Shown piece by piece: positions 8,445 to 17,695 of a DNA stretch of 64,000 nt. A model generated the notes under the pieces. The model saw only the letters and a program-made list of their open reading frames with translations, was not told where the DNA came from and ran no database searches. The DNA lies in the NCBI GenBank assembly GCA_050247435.1, contig JBFWUF010000026.1:49057-113056 (forward strand). Direction: 5' to 3'. How positions within the stretch are numbered: the stretch's first letter is position 1; each line of letters begins with the position of its first letter. Position numbers and translations under genes: made by a program. This DNA is from JAJVID01 sp050247435 (GTDB taxonomy: Bacteria; Acidobacteriota; Blastocatellia; RBC074).

Positions 8445-9434
8445 ATGACAGAGCCAACGTGTGTCCCGCATGAAGTAGGGCGACTTCAACAAGAAGCCTT
8501 ATTCGCCCCATTGAAGAAAGAACCTGCCCAAGTTCTTGCCTTTGTCAATCAGAAGGGAGGGACTGGCAAAACCACTACTGCGCAAAATCTGGCCGTCTGT
8601 TTCGGCCTGCGCCACGACAAACGGGTGTTATGCGTTGATCTTGACCCACAGGGAAATTTGGGCCAGGGGCTGGTCTTCGACCAGATTAACAATCCGAAAA
8701 CCGCCGACCGGTTGCTCGTTGTTCCCAAGGTGAACATCAACGAGTACATCCTTCAGGTACGGCCCAATATTGACCTCATTCACAACAAATTTCAGAAAGA
8801 GCAACGCGAGGCGGTGGACCGGCTTCCGCTCTATCCGAATTTGTTGAGAAAGCAGCTTGGCGCTGCGTTAACGCGCTATGACTATGTCATCGTTGACACC
8901 CCGGCCGGGCTATGCCGGTCAACCCAAATCGGAATTGACGCGGCAGATCAAGTTGTCCTCGTCGTCTCCTGCGGGATGTACGGGTTGAAAGGAATGGTCG
9001 CCGTGGTTGACTGGATGTCTGGGATTTACAACCGGCTTGCCAGGCCGATGCCTTCGATCAAGGTAGTGTTGAACAACTACGATGAGCGCCGGCGATTCGA
9101 CCGGGAGTTTAGGCGCGAGATCCAACACATTTTCGGCGACGACCTGTTCCAAACACATATCCGCACCAGCGCAAGGATCATTGAGGCTGCGGCGCAGGGA
9201 ATGGCGGTGGTTGAGCGCTATCCCCTCTGTCCCGCCACCGAGGACTTCAAATGGCTTAGCCGGGAAATCCTCGGCCTGCCACCGAACGGCGCCTCGTCAG
9301 CCGGGAGCGGTTGGTCTGATCAGGAAGAGGTTGTTGTGAAAGGCCCCTGGCGTCAGGACAAACACATTATAAATTCCGGGGTCGCCGGGCTTGAGGTTAA
9401 GAACCTTTACAACAAAGTTACTTCGGCTTCGTGA
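8445..9434 (+). CDS. Orphan ParA/Soj-family ATPase
   Basis: About 329 residues. Deviant Walker A KGGTGKTT at residues 37-44, Walker A' VLCVDLDPQGN, and the Walker B-like YVIVDTPAG. The family uses ATP-dependent dimerisation on DNA to position plasmids, chromosomes or protein clusters. No parB or centromere-like repeats are visible nearby, so the cargo is unknown. The first 30 residues before the ATPase core and about 40 residues after it (QEEVVVKGPWRQDKHI onward) are extra to a minimal ParA. It is the only plus-strand gene between 0.5 and 18 kb and looks less GC-rich than its neighbours, which may mean recent transfer. Its last 17 bases overlap the end of the convergent protease gene. Confidence 0.9.
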   Translation: MTEPTCVPHEVGRLQQEALFAPLKKEPAQVLAFVNQKGGTGKTTTAQNLAVCFGLRHDKRVLCVDLDPQGNLGQGLVFDQINNPKTADRLLVVPKVNINEYILQVRPNIDLIHNKFQKEQREAVDRLPLYPNLLRKQLGAALTRYDYVIVDTPAGLCRSTQIGIDAADQVVLVVSCGMYGLKGMVAVVDWMSGIYNRLARPMPSIKVVLNNYDERRRFDREFRREIQHIFGDDLFQTHIRTSARIIEAAAQGMAVVERYPLCPATEDFKWLSREILGLPPNGASSAGSGWSDQEEVVVKGPWRQDKHIINSGVAGLEVKNLYNKVTSAS

Positions 9435-10614
9435 ACTTCACCGAACGCACATTTCCGTTTCCATCCAACAGCGCGACCAGTTTGTATCCCGTTTCCAGTT
9501 TGCCGTAATCGAATATTTTGTCTTTGCCCACGGCGCGTTTCTTGTACTTCTTGCCGAAGGTATTCTCCAGATCGGTCACTGACCAGGTGACCAGCATTTC
9601 GACGCTGGTCAGCAGGCGTTCGGGTTTGCTGAAGGTCATCGCCAGTCCGGTGTGAAAACTCAGGTATTTGATTGTGTACTCTTCGGCTTCGTCTGTGTCT
9701 TTGCTTTTGATCACGGCGGCGGTGGGCGTCAAATCGGCGACTTCGCGCGTCGTGATGAGATTGAGACCTTCGACCAGACGGTAAAAGAGCTTCAGCGCCT
9801 CATCGGGGCGCGTGAACATCGGCTCCATCGCTGAGCGGCCCAGTTTACCGCGCATCGCGCCGCTCAACTGGCCGTCAACCTGATCGGCGTCATCAGCCGC
9901 ATCAGCGAGGCTCGGCGCGGGCTTCGTGTTCTCCTTCGGTTGGTTCAGCGGTTGCAGGTCAGCCAGAGTCTTCGTCGTCTGATCGCCGATCATTCCCCGC
10001 ACATAGTTGATCGGCACGGCGAAGTTGATGTTCTGGCCGCTTTTGAAAAGGTAGGTGATGATGCCTATGACTTCGCCGCTGGAATTGAAAAGCGCGCCGC
10101 CGCTGCTGCCGTTGCTGATCGGCGCGGTGATCTGAAAGACGCGGTGAGTGTCGAACCGGCGGACGCCGCTGATTACTCCTGTGCTGATTGAATTGGTCAG
10201 CCCTTCGGGACTGCTGATGGCGACGATGGCTTCGCCGACTTCGGCCTTGTCGGAATCGCCGAGAGTGACCGCCGGCAATTTGAAGCCTTTGACCTTGATG
10301 ACGGCGATGTCTTTGGCGTCGTCCACATCAACCAGGTCGGCGGTTTTGTAGGCGTCGCCGCCGGGCAGTTTGACGCGCAGGCTCGCCGCGCCCTGCACCA
10401 CGTGAAGATTGCTGACGACCGCCCCGTTCGGAGTAACGATGAATCCGCTGCCCTGCCCGAAGACGCTGCCGCGTTCGTCCAGGGCTTCGATGATGACCAC
10501 GGCTTTCGATTGCTCGCGCGCAATCTCGCTAGGCGATTTCATCGCCGCGTTTTGCGCGAAGGCGGAGGTCGAGATGAGTAAGGTTAGAAACACGATTCTG
10601 CCAGCAAAGTTCAT
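9418..10614 (-). CDS. Exported trypsin-like serine protease (HtrA-type core)
   Basis: 398 residues with a signal peptide (residues 1-20, LTLLISTSAFA). The catalytic triad is visible in S1C order: His in VVSNLHVVQGA (near 73), Asp in DDAKDIAVIKV (near 103), Ser in SNGSSGGALFNSSG (near 173), followed by VIGIITYL. No PDZ domain follows; instead there is an acidic linker (DAADDADQ) and about 170 residues with no clear family. This may be a stand-alone regulatory protease or degradase in the envelope. ATG 10614 has AGGAAA in front. Convergent with, and overlapping by 17 bases, the ParA gene. Confidence 0.9.
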   Translation of the reverse strand: MNFAGRIVFLTLLISTSAFAQNAAMKSPSEIAREQSKAVVIIEALDERGSVFGQGSGFIVTPNGAVVSNLHVVQGAASLRVKLPGGDAYKTADLVDVDDAKDIAVIKVKGFKLPAVTLGDSDKAEVGEAIVAISSPEGLTNSISTGVISGVRRFDTHRVFQITAPISNGSSGGALFNSSGEVIGIITYLFKSGQNINFAVPINYVRGMIGDQTTKTLADLQPLNQPKENTKPAPSLADAADDADQVDGQLSGAMRGKLGRSAMEPMFTRPDEALKLFYRLVEGLNLITTREVADLTPTAAVIKSKDTDEAEEYTIKYLSFHTGLAMTFSKPERLLTSVEMLVTWSVTDLENTFGKKYKKRAVGKDKIFDYGKLETGYKLVALLDGNGNVRSVKFTKPK

Positions 10615-10740
10615 GAGATTTTCCTGCTTGAAAATGTTGATGTGTTGATTCGTCGAGGGGGACAGGCGGGATTATAGACCATTCCAGGGGATTTCGATTC
10701 CGCGCGGGGAGAAACCTGGAAGCGATGCGCTCCCAGGATT

Positions 10741-11397
10741 CTATTTCCGCCAGAGTTTCGCCACGGGCAGGATGAAACCTTTCAGCAATGAGCCGCCGCT
10801 CAACGTCTCAGGCTCATCGAGTTCTTCGACGGGGACGCCGGGGCGGTAAACGTAAACTTTCTTTTTTCGCGGATCAATCAGCCAGCCGAGCTGCGCGCCG
10901 TTGTCAATGTACTCCTGCATCTTCGCTTTTAACCTATTCAGCCGGTCGGACCACGAACGAAGCTCAATCACGAAGTCGGGACAGAGCAAGGCGATTTTTT
11001 TCCGCTCTTTTTTCGGTATCGCGTCCCAGCGTTCGAGTTTGACCCAGAACACGTCGGGCGAGCGTTTGGCGCCGTTTGGCAGCCGGATCATCGTATTTGA
11101 GTCGAAGCAAATGCCCGTGCCGTCTTCTTCAGCCCAATTGACGCACTTGGCTATCAGCCAGGCGTTGTCTCGCCCCGTTTCCCCTCCGGCTGGCAACATA
11201 ATCTCCAAATCTCCTTCGCTGGTGACTTCAAACCGCCATTCTTCGTTGAGATTGCAGAATTCGAAGAACTGCCTGTCGCTCATCTTTTCGACGACCGGTT
11301 TGAAATGCAGAACGAACGGATCAACGCCTTCCTCGGCTTCAAGCTCGTCCGCAAAAGGTTCGGGCAAAGTTTCAACTGACGGCATTACAGCGCTCAT
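10741..11397 (-). CDS. Uma2 family protein (DUF820, PD-(D/E)XK fold)
   Basis: 218 residues. Uma2 hallmarks are the N-terminal MSDRQFFEFCNLNEEWRFEV helix, the EGDLEIMLPAGGETGRDN strand-loop, RSPDVFWVKLERW, then DFVIELRSWSDRLNRLKAKMQEYI and GAQLGWLIDPRKKKVYVYR. The Asp of SPDVFW and the Glu of VIELRS correspond to the nuclease-like acidic residues of this PD-(D/E)XK subfamily. Families of Uma2 are abundant in cyanobacteria and Acidobacteriota and have no settled function. It starts eight bases after the GHL10 stop with AGGAG in front, so the two are probably one transcript. Confidence 0.9.
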   Translation of the reverse strand: MSAVMPSVETLPEPFADELEAEEGVDPFVLHFKPVVEKMSDRQFFEFCNLNEEWRFEVTSEGDLEIMLPAGGETGRDNAWLIAKCVNWAEEDGTGICFDSNTMIRLPNGAKRSPDVFWVKLERWDAIPKKERKKIALLCPDFVIELRSWSDRLNRLKAKMQEYIDNGAQLGWLIDPRKKKVYVYRPGVPVEELDEPETLSGGSLLKGFILPVAKLWRK

Positions 11398-11405
11398 AAA
11401 AACTC

Positions 11406-12722
11406 CTATCGTGACATCAACGCTCCCGAAGCGTCCTTCAGGCTGTTGCGCACCTTCTCCAGATAATCTCCCTGCGGGTTGAGGTCTGAAACTTTAATCG
11501 AACTGTCGTAGGAGAACAAAATGAAGCCTTGCGCGCCAAGATCGCGCGCCACCTGAATCTTTTCAATCGCGCCTTCCGCCGTCTGCTTGTAGGCTCCGAT
11601 GCCGCCCCAGACCTTCTTCCCCGACGCATTGTTCATCGCGATCAGCATCTGCTTGCGGAATGTCTCGGTGTCCGGCGTGTAAGCCATCGGGCAAACGACG
11701 TCAAGGTACCCCATCCGCAACCACGCTTTCCAATCCTGAAAACGCGAGCGCGAGGCGTCCACCTCGTTGGCGAAGACCGCCGCCGAGATGACCGCATGGG
11801 GTTTGATCTTTTTGACGCCTTTGTAAATTCGCTCGACAAGCTCCGTCACCTGGTTGCGCTGGAACTGGGCGTAGCGCGGCGCAAATTTCGTTGCGTAAAC
11901 CAGCGGGTCGCTCTGGAATTCGTTCGCGAGCGTTTCGCGCTCCTCGACCGCCAGGTTCTTTTCCAGCTCGCCGCGGAAGCGGTCAATCGAGTTGCGGCTG
12001 TAATCGTATTGCGGGTTCGGATAGCGCACGTAATCGAAATGCAGCCCGTCAACTTCGTACCGCGTGGCGACCTCCATCCAGATGTTGAGCAGGTTCTGTT
12101 TGACTCCGGGGTGCGCGGGCGAGACGAAAAGACCTTCGAGTTCGTCGCGATTGCCGCGAGTGTGCTCGATGATGCGGTCGAGGTATTCTGGCGAGCCAGG
12201 CTCCACGCCGTAAAGCTCAGCCGCGACGCCGCGCGGAACCATCACCCATTCCGGATGTTTGTAGATCAGGTGCTCACTCGATCTCGGCAGCGATTCGATG
12301 TTGGCGACCAGATAGATGTTGATCCAGGCGTGAACTTTGATCCCGAAACGATGCGCCTCGTCAATCGTCATCGCCAGCGGGTCGAAATTGGCCGGCTGTC
12401 CAGCCAGGTCTTCAGCGCGAGGCTCGATGTGCGAGTCGTAGTAAGCGTCACCTCGCCCGCGCACCTGAACGATCAGATCGGTGAAGCCGTTCTCTCTCGC
12501 CCGCCGCACCAACTCACGAACCGATTCGGGCGAAACCATCGTCGTCCGCACAACCCACAACGCGCGCGTCTCGGGCCGCGGCGGCGTCTTATCGGCCACG
12601 GCAGTCTTCGCGGCTTGCGGGGCGGGCAGCTTCGGCGAAGGCGCGGCTATCTGCTGCAAAGGCAGCATCGCGCTCAGCAGCAACACCAGATAAAAACAGA
12701 TGATGGCGACAGATCGTTTCAT
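11406..12722 (-). CDS. GHL10 / DUF187 family glycoside hydrolase-like protein, exported
   Basis: About 438 residues with an N-terminal signal/anchor (residues 4-22, VAIICFYLVLLLSAML). The family 10-like GHL10 TIM barrel starts at ETRALWVVRTTMVSPESV, the usual YngK-type opening, followed by FTDLIVQVRGRGDAYY, FGIKVHAWINIYL, VDGLHFDYVRYP and GYLDVVCPMAYTPD; the conserved Asp in HFDYVRYP is typical of the barrel. Substrate unproven, probably a polysaccharide or cell-wall glycan. ATG 12722 begins the hydrophobic signal directly. Upstream by about 215 bp is the AmiE/NamZ fusion gene, downstream Uma2, all on the same strand. Confidence 0.9.
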   Translation of the reverse strand: MKRSVAIICFYLVLLLSAMLPLQQIAAPSPKLPAPQAAKTAVADKTPPRPETRALWVVRTTMVSPESVRELVRRARENGFTDLIVQVRGRGDAYYDSHIEPRAEDLAGQPANFDPLAMTIDEAHRFGIKVHAWINIYLVANIESLPRSSEHLIYKHPEWVMVPRGVAAELYGVEPGSPEYLDRIIEHTRGNRDELEGLFVSPAHPGVKQNLLNIWMEVATRYEVDGLHFDYVRYPNPQYDYSRNSIDRFRGELEKNLAVEERETLANEFQSDPLVYATKFAPRYAQFQRNQVTELVERIYKGVKKIKPHAVISAAVFANEVDASRSRFQDWKAWLRMGYLDVVCPMAYTPDTETFRKQMLIAMNNASGKKVWGGIGAYKQTAEGAIEKIQVARDLGAQGFILFSYDSSIKVSDLNPQGDYLEKVRNSLKDASGALMSR

Positions 12723-12792
12723 AGACAATTTTTCTGGGAACGCCCGTAGGGATGATACTACTGGCGAATTCCAAGGCCATCGAATTACAGAC

Positions 12793-12892
12793 AATTAGCC
12801 ATAAACCATTCGCAATTAGCCATTATTGGTCAGAGGAAAAGTCATCTTTACCTGCCCGATAATGGGTAATGGCCAATGGTTGATTGCTAATG
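12793..12892. repeat. Word-tandem inverted repeat (ATTAGCCATT type)
   Basis: Left arm 12793-12829, right arm 12857-12892, loop about 27 bases. The arms pair over about 36 positions with roughly six regularly scattered mismatches. Each arm is itself a degenerate tandem of a short word (ATTAGCCAT, AACCATTCGC, ATTAGCCATTAT). It lies between the NamZ-fusion stop and the GHL10 start on the minus strand. It is not a terminator: no T-tract follows. Confidence 0.75.
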
Positions 12893-12936
12893 CCGGATTC
12901 GCCAGCAGTATCAGGGATGCGCGCGCTCCCAGGTCT

Positions 12937-15471
12937 TCAATACAGCAGATATTTCCTTCTGATCGCCCGAAAAGCGTCAAGCTCCGTCTGCCACACCTGG
13001 CGCATCGCGCGAGCGTCCGCGCCCTGACGGAAAGCGTCGAAGATTTTCTGGTTGACCAGAAGACGGTTGAACCTTTCAATCGAGAAATCTTTCGGGAATA
13101 GCTTCTTCAACTGCACGGCGATCTCAAGCCCGGCGATAACCGGCTCGAAGGCGCCGCGATCAGTGATGATGATGTTGACGCCGCCGCATTCGGCGTCTTT
13201 GTGGACGCTCGATTTCGGGGTGAATCGCACAGGCACGAAGCGGACGCCTTGCAGTTTGGCGCTGTTCATAGCCTCGGCCAGTTTGCGCCCGTCAATCCAC
13301 GGCGCGCCGATCATCTCAAAAGGCGTATCGGTTCCGCGTCCGACTGAGACGTTGGTCGGTTCGAGAAGGCAGACACCGGGATACAAAGTCGCCTCGGTCA
13401 GGCTGCGCATGTTCGGCGAAGGATTGACCCAGGTCAGACCTGTTTCGTCGAACCACTGATTGCGCTTCCAGTCTTCCACTCGCACGACGTGAAGATCCGC
13501 GTTGATGTCGCGCTCCTTGTTGAAAAGTTGCGCCAACTCGCCCACGGTCATCCCGTGGCGAACCGGGATCGGGTGGTGCGCGATGAACGAGAGCTTGTCG
13601 GGGTCGGCCACCGGGCCTTCGACATTACCGCCGTTGATCGGATTGACGCGGTCGAGCACGACAAAAGATTTCTTGTTCTTCGCCGCCGCCTCCATCGCCA
13701 GGCCCATCGTCGAGGTGTAGGTGTAGAACCTCGCTCCCACGTCCTGAATGTCAAAGACGAGCGTGTCAATATCTTTGAGCATTTCAGCCGTCGGCTGGCG
13801 CGTATCGCCGTAGAGGCTGAAAACCGGCAGCCCGGTCTTCTCGTCGGTCGTGTTGGTAATCTTCTCCTGGTCGAGCGCGCCGCGAATGCCGTGTTCGGGC
13901 GAGTAGAGCGCGATGAGCTTCACGTCAGGAGCTTTGTGCAACAAATCAATCGTGCTGTTCCCGTCGCGGTCGCGGCCAGTGTGATTGGTGATCAGGCCGA
14001 CGCGTTTGCCTTTGAGTAATGCGAAGCCGTCGCGTTTTAAAACGTCAATGCCATTCAATGCGGGGCTAGTGGCTTTGAGAAGGCTGGCCGGGCCAACAAT
14101 CAAGTTTAGTTTTCTAAATGGGTTTTCGGGCGAGCGATTCGGGCTTCGCGGCGAATAAGGCATTGCGTATGGAATCTCGGCTGGCTCCATAATTGACGCG
14201 GCCACAACCGAGGCCACGCGCCCGCGCAGCGAACTCACATCAGCAGGCTGCTTCGGATCAAGCTTCGGATGAACGCGATTGCTCAGGAAAACCACAAACG
14301 TCTCTCGCAACGGATCAATCCAAATCGAAGTTCCGGTGAAGCCTGTATGCCCGAAGCTATGATAAGTAAACAGGTCACCGCGGTTTGCTGAGAACCTTGA
14401 TGCAACGTCCCAACCTAAACCACGCCATTCGCCATCCCCTCCGTTGCCCCCTGACACACGAGCTTCCGTCATTCGCGCAACGCCCATCGGACTCAAAATT
14501 CGGGCGCCCTGAAATTCGCCGTGGTTCAAAATCATCTGGCAATAGAGCGCCAGGTCGTCCGCCGTCGAAAACAATCCCGCGTGACCCGCCACGCCACCGA
14601 GCAGGTAAGCTCGCGGATCGTGGACTTCGCCGCGCATCCATCGTTCCTGGCTCTCTTCGCCTGAACTCTTCTCGCCCGTGCTTTCGACTTTCGCATTGCC
14701 GCCGCGTTTCTCGGTCGGGGCGATGCGCGGCTTCAAACTCGCGGCGGGTTTGTAGCCGGTGTCTTTCATTCCGAGCGGGCGGAAGATGTTTTCAGCCGCG
14801 AATTCGTCAACCGGTTTGCCGCTTACGCGCTTCACCAATTCAGCGAGCACGATGTAATTCACATCGGAGTAAATGAACTTCGATCCGGCTTCGGCCAGCG
14901 GCGCGAGTTTCCAGATGTTTTCCATCGCCTTCTCAGGCCCTTGCTCGTAATCCTTGATTTCGTTGTCGGGGATCAATCCCGACCGGTGCGTGAGCAGTTG
15001 TTCGACGGTGATGTTCTTCTTGCCCATCTCGGCGAATTCGGGGATGTAGCGCGACACGGGATCGCCCAACCGCACCAGCCCGCGCTCGACCAGAATCATC
15101 ATCGATGTCGCGGTGGCCACGACTTTCGTCAGCGAAGCCAGGTCGAAGATCGTGTCAATGGTCATCGGCTCAGGCTGCGGTTCAAGAGCGCGGTTGCCGT
15201 AAGCCCGCCTCCAGACGATCTTGCCCTGACGGCCAACGATGACGACCGCGCCGGGCAACTGCTTCTTCCCGATTTCGGCCCCGATGATTTCATCCAGGTA
15301 GGTGAGTTGAGCCGGCGACATCCCGACCGCGGTCGGCGCGGATGTCGGCAAGGCTTTTTGCGCGGAATCCTGAAACGCCCGCGCCGGGGCAATAAGGTTT
15401 GACTGACCCGACAACAAAGACAACAAAAAGGCCAGAACGATTGCAATCAATCGAGCATGTTTATTGTGCAT
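12937..15471 (-). CDS. Fused AmiE-like serine hydrolase and NamZ (DUF1343) exo-muramidase
   Basis: About 844 residues with a signal peptide (8-32). First half (about 45-400) is a class C beta-lactamase fold: SLTK at 113-116 is the SxxK nucleophile motif, YSDVNY the YxN motif, HTGFTG the third motif. Second half (about 450-844) is DUF1343: VGLITNHTGRDRDG, YSPEHGIRG, DIQDVGARFYTYTSTM, HGMTVGELAQLFN and GVCLLEPTNVSVGRGTDTPFE. In Bacillus subtilis AmiE (amidase with beta-lactamase fold), NagZ and NamZ are neighbouring genes for muropeptide rescue; here two of the three activities would be one exported polypeptide. ATG 15471 opens the signal peptide; an upstream frame extension has no support. No NagZ is in the window. 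Confidence 0.9.
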   Translation of the reverse strand: MHNKHARLIAIVLAFLLSLLSGQSNLIAPARAFQDSAQKALPTSAPTAVGMSPAQLTYLDEIIGAEIGKKQLPGAVVIVGRQGKIVWRRAYGNRALEPQPEPMTIDTIFDLASLTKVVATATSMMILVERGLVRLGDPVSRYIPEFAEMGKKNITVEQLLTHRSGLIPDNEIKDYEQGPEKAMENIWKLAPLAEAGSKFIYSDVNYIVLAELVKRVSGKPVDEFAAENIFRPLGMKDTGYKPAASLKPRIAPTEKRGGNAKVESTGEKSSGEESQERWMRGEVHDPRAYLLGGVAGHAGLFSTADDLALYCQMILNHGEFQGARILSPMGVARMTEARVSGGNGGDGEWRGLGWDVASRFSANRGDLFTYHSFGHTGFTGTSIWIDPLRETFVVFLSNRVHPKLDPKQPADVSSLRGRVASVVAASIMEPAEIPYAMPYSPRSPNRSPENPFRKLNLIVGPASLLKATSPALNGIDVLKRDGFALLKGKRVGLITNHTGRDRDGNSTIDLLHKAPDVKLIALYSPEHGIRGALDQEKITNTTDEKTGLPVFSLYGDTRQPTAEMLKDIDTLVFDIQDVGARFYTYTSTMGLAMEAAAKNKKSFVVLDRVNPINGGNVEGPVADPDKLSFIAHHPIPVRHGMTVGELAQLFNKERDINADLHVVRVEDWKRNQWFDETGLTWVNPSPNMRSLTEATLYPGVCLLEPTNVSVGRGTDTPFEMIGAPWIDGRKLAEAMNSAKLQGVRFVPVRFTPKSSVHKDAECGGVNIIITDRGAFEPVIAGLEIAVQLKKLFPKDFSIERFNRLLVNQKIFDAFRQGADARAMRQVWQTELDAFRAIRRKYLLY

Positions 15472-15695
15472 CTTCAAGGTGACACCAGGTTGATCAGGCC
15501 AACGACGCCTGCCGGTTTTTCTGAGATTTCCCGCAAATTGGGGGCAACATACGGATCGGTGTGAGGGGCGCATTTTTTCACAGACCCGCTTCAAAAGAAA
15601 CCCAAAAAATTAATGGCGCGAAAAAGCTCCCTCTCGGGCGCCAACCAGAAATTCGGCTTGGCTGGCAGTTGAGCATGAATTTTCAGAAGATCGGG

Positions 15696-15750
15696 AAAAA
15701 GAAGAGGCGAACGGCGGAATTCGGATACCGCCGTTCGCCTCCTCTTTTTC
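15696..15750 (-). terminator. Strong intrinsic terminator, T-tracts on both strands
   Basis: Perfect 14-bp stem: GAGGCGAACGGCGG (15704-15717) pairs with CCGCCGTTCGCCTC (15728-15741) around a 10-base loop. An A-tract on the left and CTCTTTTTC on the right make it usable in both directions. It lies 17 bases past the stop of the minus-strand haloperoxidase gene, which it should terminate. The rest of the 15472-15766 gap shows no gene. Confidence 0.8.
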
Positions 15751-15766
15751 ACCTTTGCTTTGATCT

Positions 15767-17695
15767 CTATCCGATGACGACTCTCGTGCCGTCGAACTTC
15801 GTCAGCTTGAAGCCATCGAAGCGTTCGTTGTAGCAGCCCTTGAAATCCTGCAGGATGCTGATCGCCATCGCCTCACCGAACTTGAGCGACTCCCAACCAT
15901 CAGTGCGCCAATGCACGCCTGCGCCGTTGCGTGCGAAGGCGATGTTGGCTCCCAGCTTATTAAGCTCGCCGCCCACGGTCAGGCTGGAACCTCGGTAAGG
16001 CACGAGCGTCAGACCGTCAGACGATGGGACGACCGGGTCCTGAATGATCCAACTCTCGTCGAACCAGGCTTTGAGAATAGTCACGCAGACCCCAGCCACC
16101 GTGGCGTGGCCCGCGCCGTAGGCCGGATGCGTCGGGCATCCCTCCGGGAAGGCCATCGGCAACAGGAAGGAGTTATATTTGCGATGCACTTCCTCCACCG
16201 CCTTCGAGTTGAGAATGTCGGAATGAATCGGATAGGTGGTGGCGCGGGTGAGATGGTTGTGAATGCGCCCGGCGAACTCTTCGGGACGCAGCCGCCGATG
16301 CACCATCCACTTCTGATACCAGACAGCCTTCGCCGCGACTGCGGCGACACCACAGAGCAGGGAGGATAGGTGCGGCTCTCCGAAGGTCGCGAAGCCGGCC
16401 TGATTTTGGGAATTCTTGTATGGGTTGTTATCGTCAACCGGCACGCCCGTCCCCACCAGAATCAGCATGGCATTGAAGTAAGCCTGGAAGAGCGCATCAC
16501 GATGCACCCACTCGGCTATATCGCGCAGATTGCGGATGTAACGCGGCGTGGAATCGAACGAATAGGCGAAGTTGGCAATCCCATTCTGCGTAACCAGCCA
16601 ATCGCTGTAATTGGTCAGGTAATCCACTCCGGGCTGCACCGTTCTTATCTTCTGGCTGATGGTCTGAACGCCGTAGGGAATCTCCTGCCAGAAAAATTGC
16701 GAGAGGTAAGGGCCAACCAGATCTCCGGGCGTGTTGCTACGAAAGAGCGTGGAGGGGGTGACCCGGCTATTCTGGCCCAGGCGCCTGGGCACAACACCGG
16801 ATGAACCTTCAGTCTCTGTTTGCGATGAACTCAAGGCTTGCGCGTCCACCTGCGCCTGCGCCTCGTCCAGCGGATCGCCGCCGGAGCGATGGGAGGCCAG
16901 TGGACTGCGCCGCAGATTTACACGCGGGAATTTCGGGCCACGAAAGTCCGAGAACTTCGATAAATCCTCCGCCGCCGCGATGGTGATTGGATGGCTCTCG
17001 TAATCCAGAAAGAAGACATCGCGGGAAAGGGCCATCCAGTAATTTTCAGCGATCTCGCTGGCTATTTCGGCGCTGGCGAAAGCAGGAGCGGGAGGTTGAT
17101 AAACGTGACCGGGATCCGCGCCCTGCATGTCGAAAGCCAGGCCGGCTTGCGGGCTGGTCAGCTTTAACGCGCCGGCAAGTATGATGGCGTCGAAATCTCT
17201 CGAATCGCCGGTCGTCACTGCTTTCAACAGGGACTCGTAGGCGTTGCGATCAACTTCGCCGAGTTGGTTGTGCGGCATTCCCTTGCTGTAATTGCCGATC
17301 CGGTTACCATACAAATTCTCGTCACCATTGTTCGGATGATCGGGCAACGGGGCGATCTTTTGAAAGAGCGCGGCTTGCACTCGCGTGTTATAGGCCTTCT
17401 CAGCGCGCGCCGCTCCGGTCTGGCCGCCGACGTCCAGGCCGTCAACATTGGCGAGGGCGGCTGATTCCAGGCTCGGAATTCCGGCGGCGCCAGCAACCAA
17501 AGCCGCGGTGGTCAGGCCGCCGACATCGCCCAGGAATTTGCGCCGGCTTCGCGTCCGGCTTTGCTTTTCGACGTTTCGTGATTCGTCAAGTGGTTCAGGC
17601 TGAGATTGTGCAATGTGATTTTCTCCTTGATCAACCCGCGGGCTATCAATAGTGTCAGGGACATTCGAGACGTGTGTGAGATTCTTACCTTTCAT
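15767..17695 (-). CDS. Vanadium-dependent haloperoxidase family protein, Tat-exported
   Basis: 642 residues. Twin-arginine signal SRRKFLGDVGG near residue 50 before a hydrophobic Ala-rich stretch. The PAP2/VHPO core is in the C-terminal half: basic KAVWYQKWMVHRRLRPEEF, CPTHPAYGAGHATVAG (His about 530), and ARNGAGVHWRTDGWESLKFGE, where Arg about 589 and His about 595 have the six-residue spacing of the vanadate-binding Arg and vanadate-linked His of chloroperoxidase. The serine of the usual S-G-H triplet is alanine here. These enzymes oxidise halides with peroxide in the periplasm or outside. ATG 17695 has AAAGGAGAG upstream. A monocistronic layout, with its own promoter candidate and terminator, is likely. 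Confidence 0.85.
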   Translation of the reverse strand: MKGKNLTHVSNVPDTIDSPRVDQGENHIAQSQPEPLDESRNVEKQSRTRSRRKFLGDVGGLTTAALVAGAAGIPSLESAALANVDGLDVGGQTGAARAEKAYNTRVQAALFQKIAPLPDHPNNGDENLYGNRIGNYSKGMPHNQLGEVDRNAYESLLKAVTTGDSRDFDAIILAGALKLTSPQAGLAFDMQGADPGHVYQPPAPAFASAEIASEIAENYWMALSRDVFFLDYESHPITIAAAEDLSKFSDFRGPKFPRVNLRRSPLASHRSGGDPLDEAQAQVDAQALSSSQTETEGSSGVVPRRLGQNSRVTPSTLFRSNTPGDLVGPYLSQFFWQEIPYGVQTISQKIRTVQPGVDYLTNYSDWLVTQNGIANFAYSFDSTPRYIRNLRDIAEWVHRDALFQAYFNAMLILVGTGVPVDDNNPYKNSQNQAGFATFGEPHLSSLLCGVAAVAAKAVWYQKWMVHRRLRPEEFAGRIHNHLTRATTYPIHSDILNSKAVEEVHRKYNSFLLPMAFPEGCPTHPAYGAGHATVAGVCVTILKAWFDESWIIQDPVVPSSDGLTLVPYRGSSLTVGGELNKLGANIAFARNGAGVHWRTDGWESLKFGEAMAISILQDFKGCYNERFDGFKLTKFDGTRVVIG

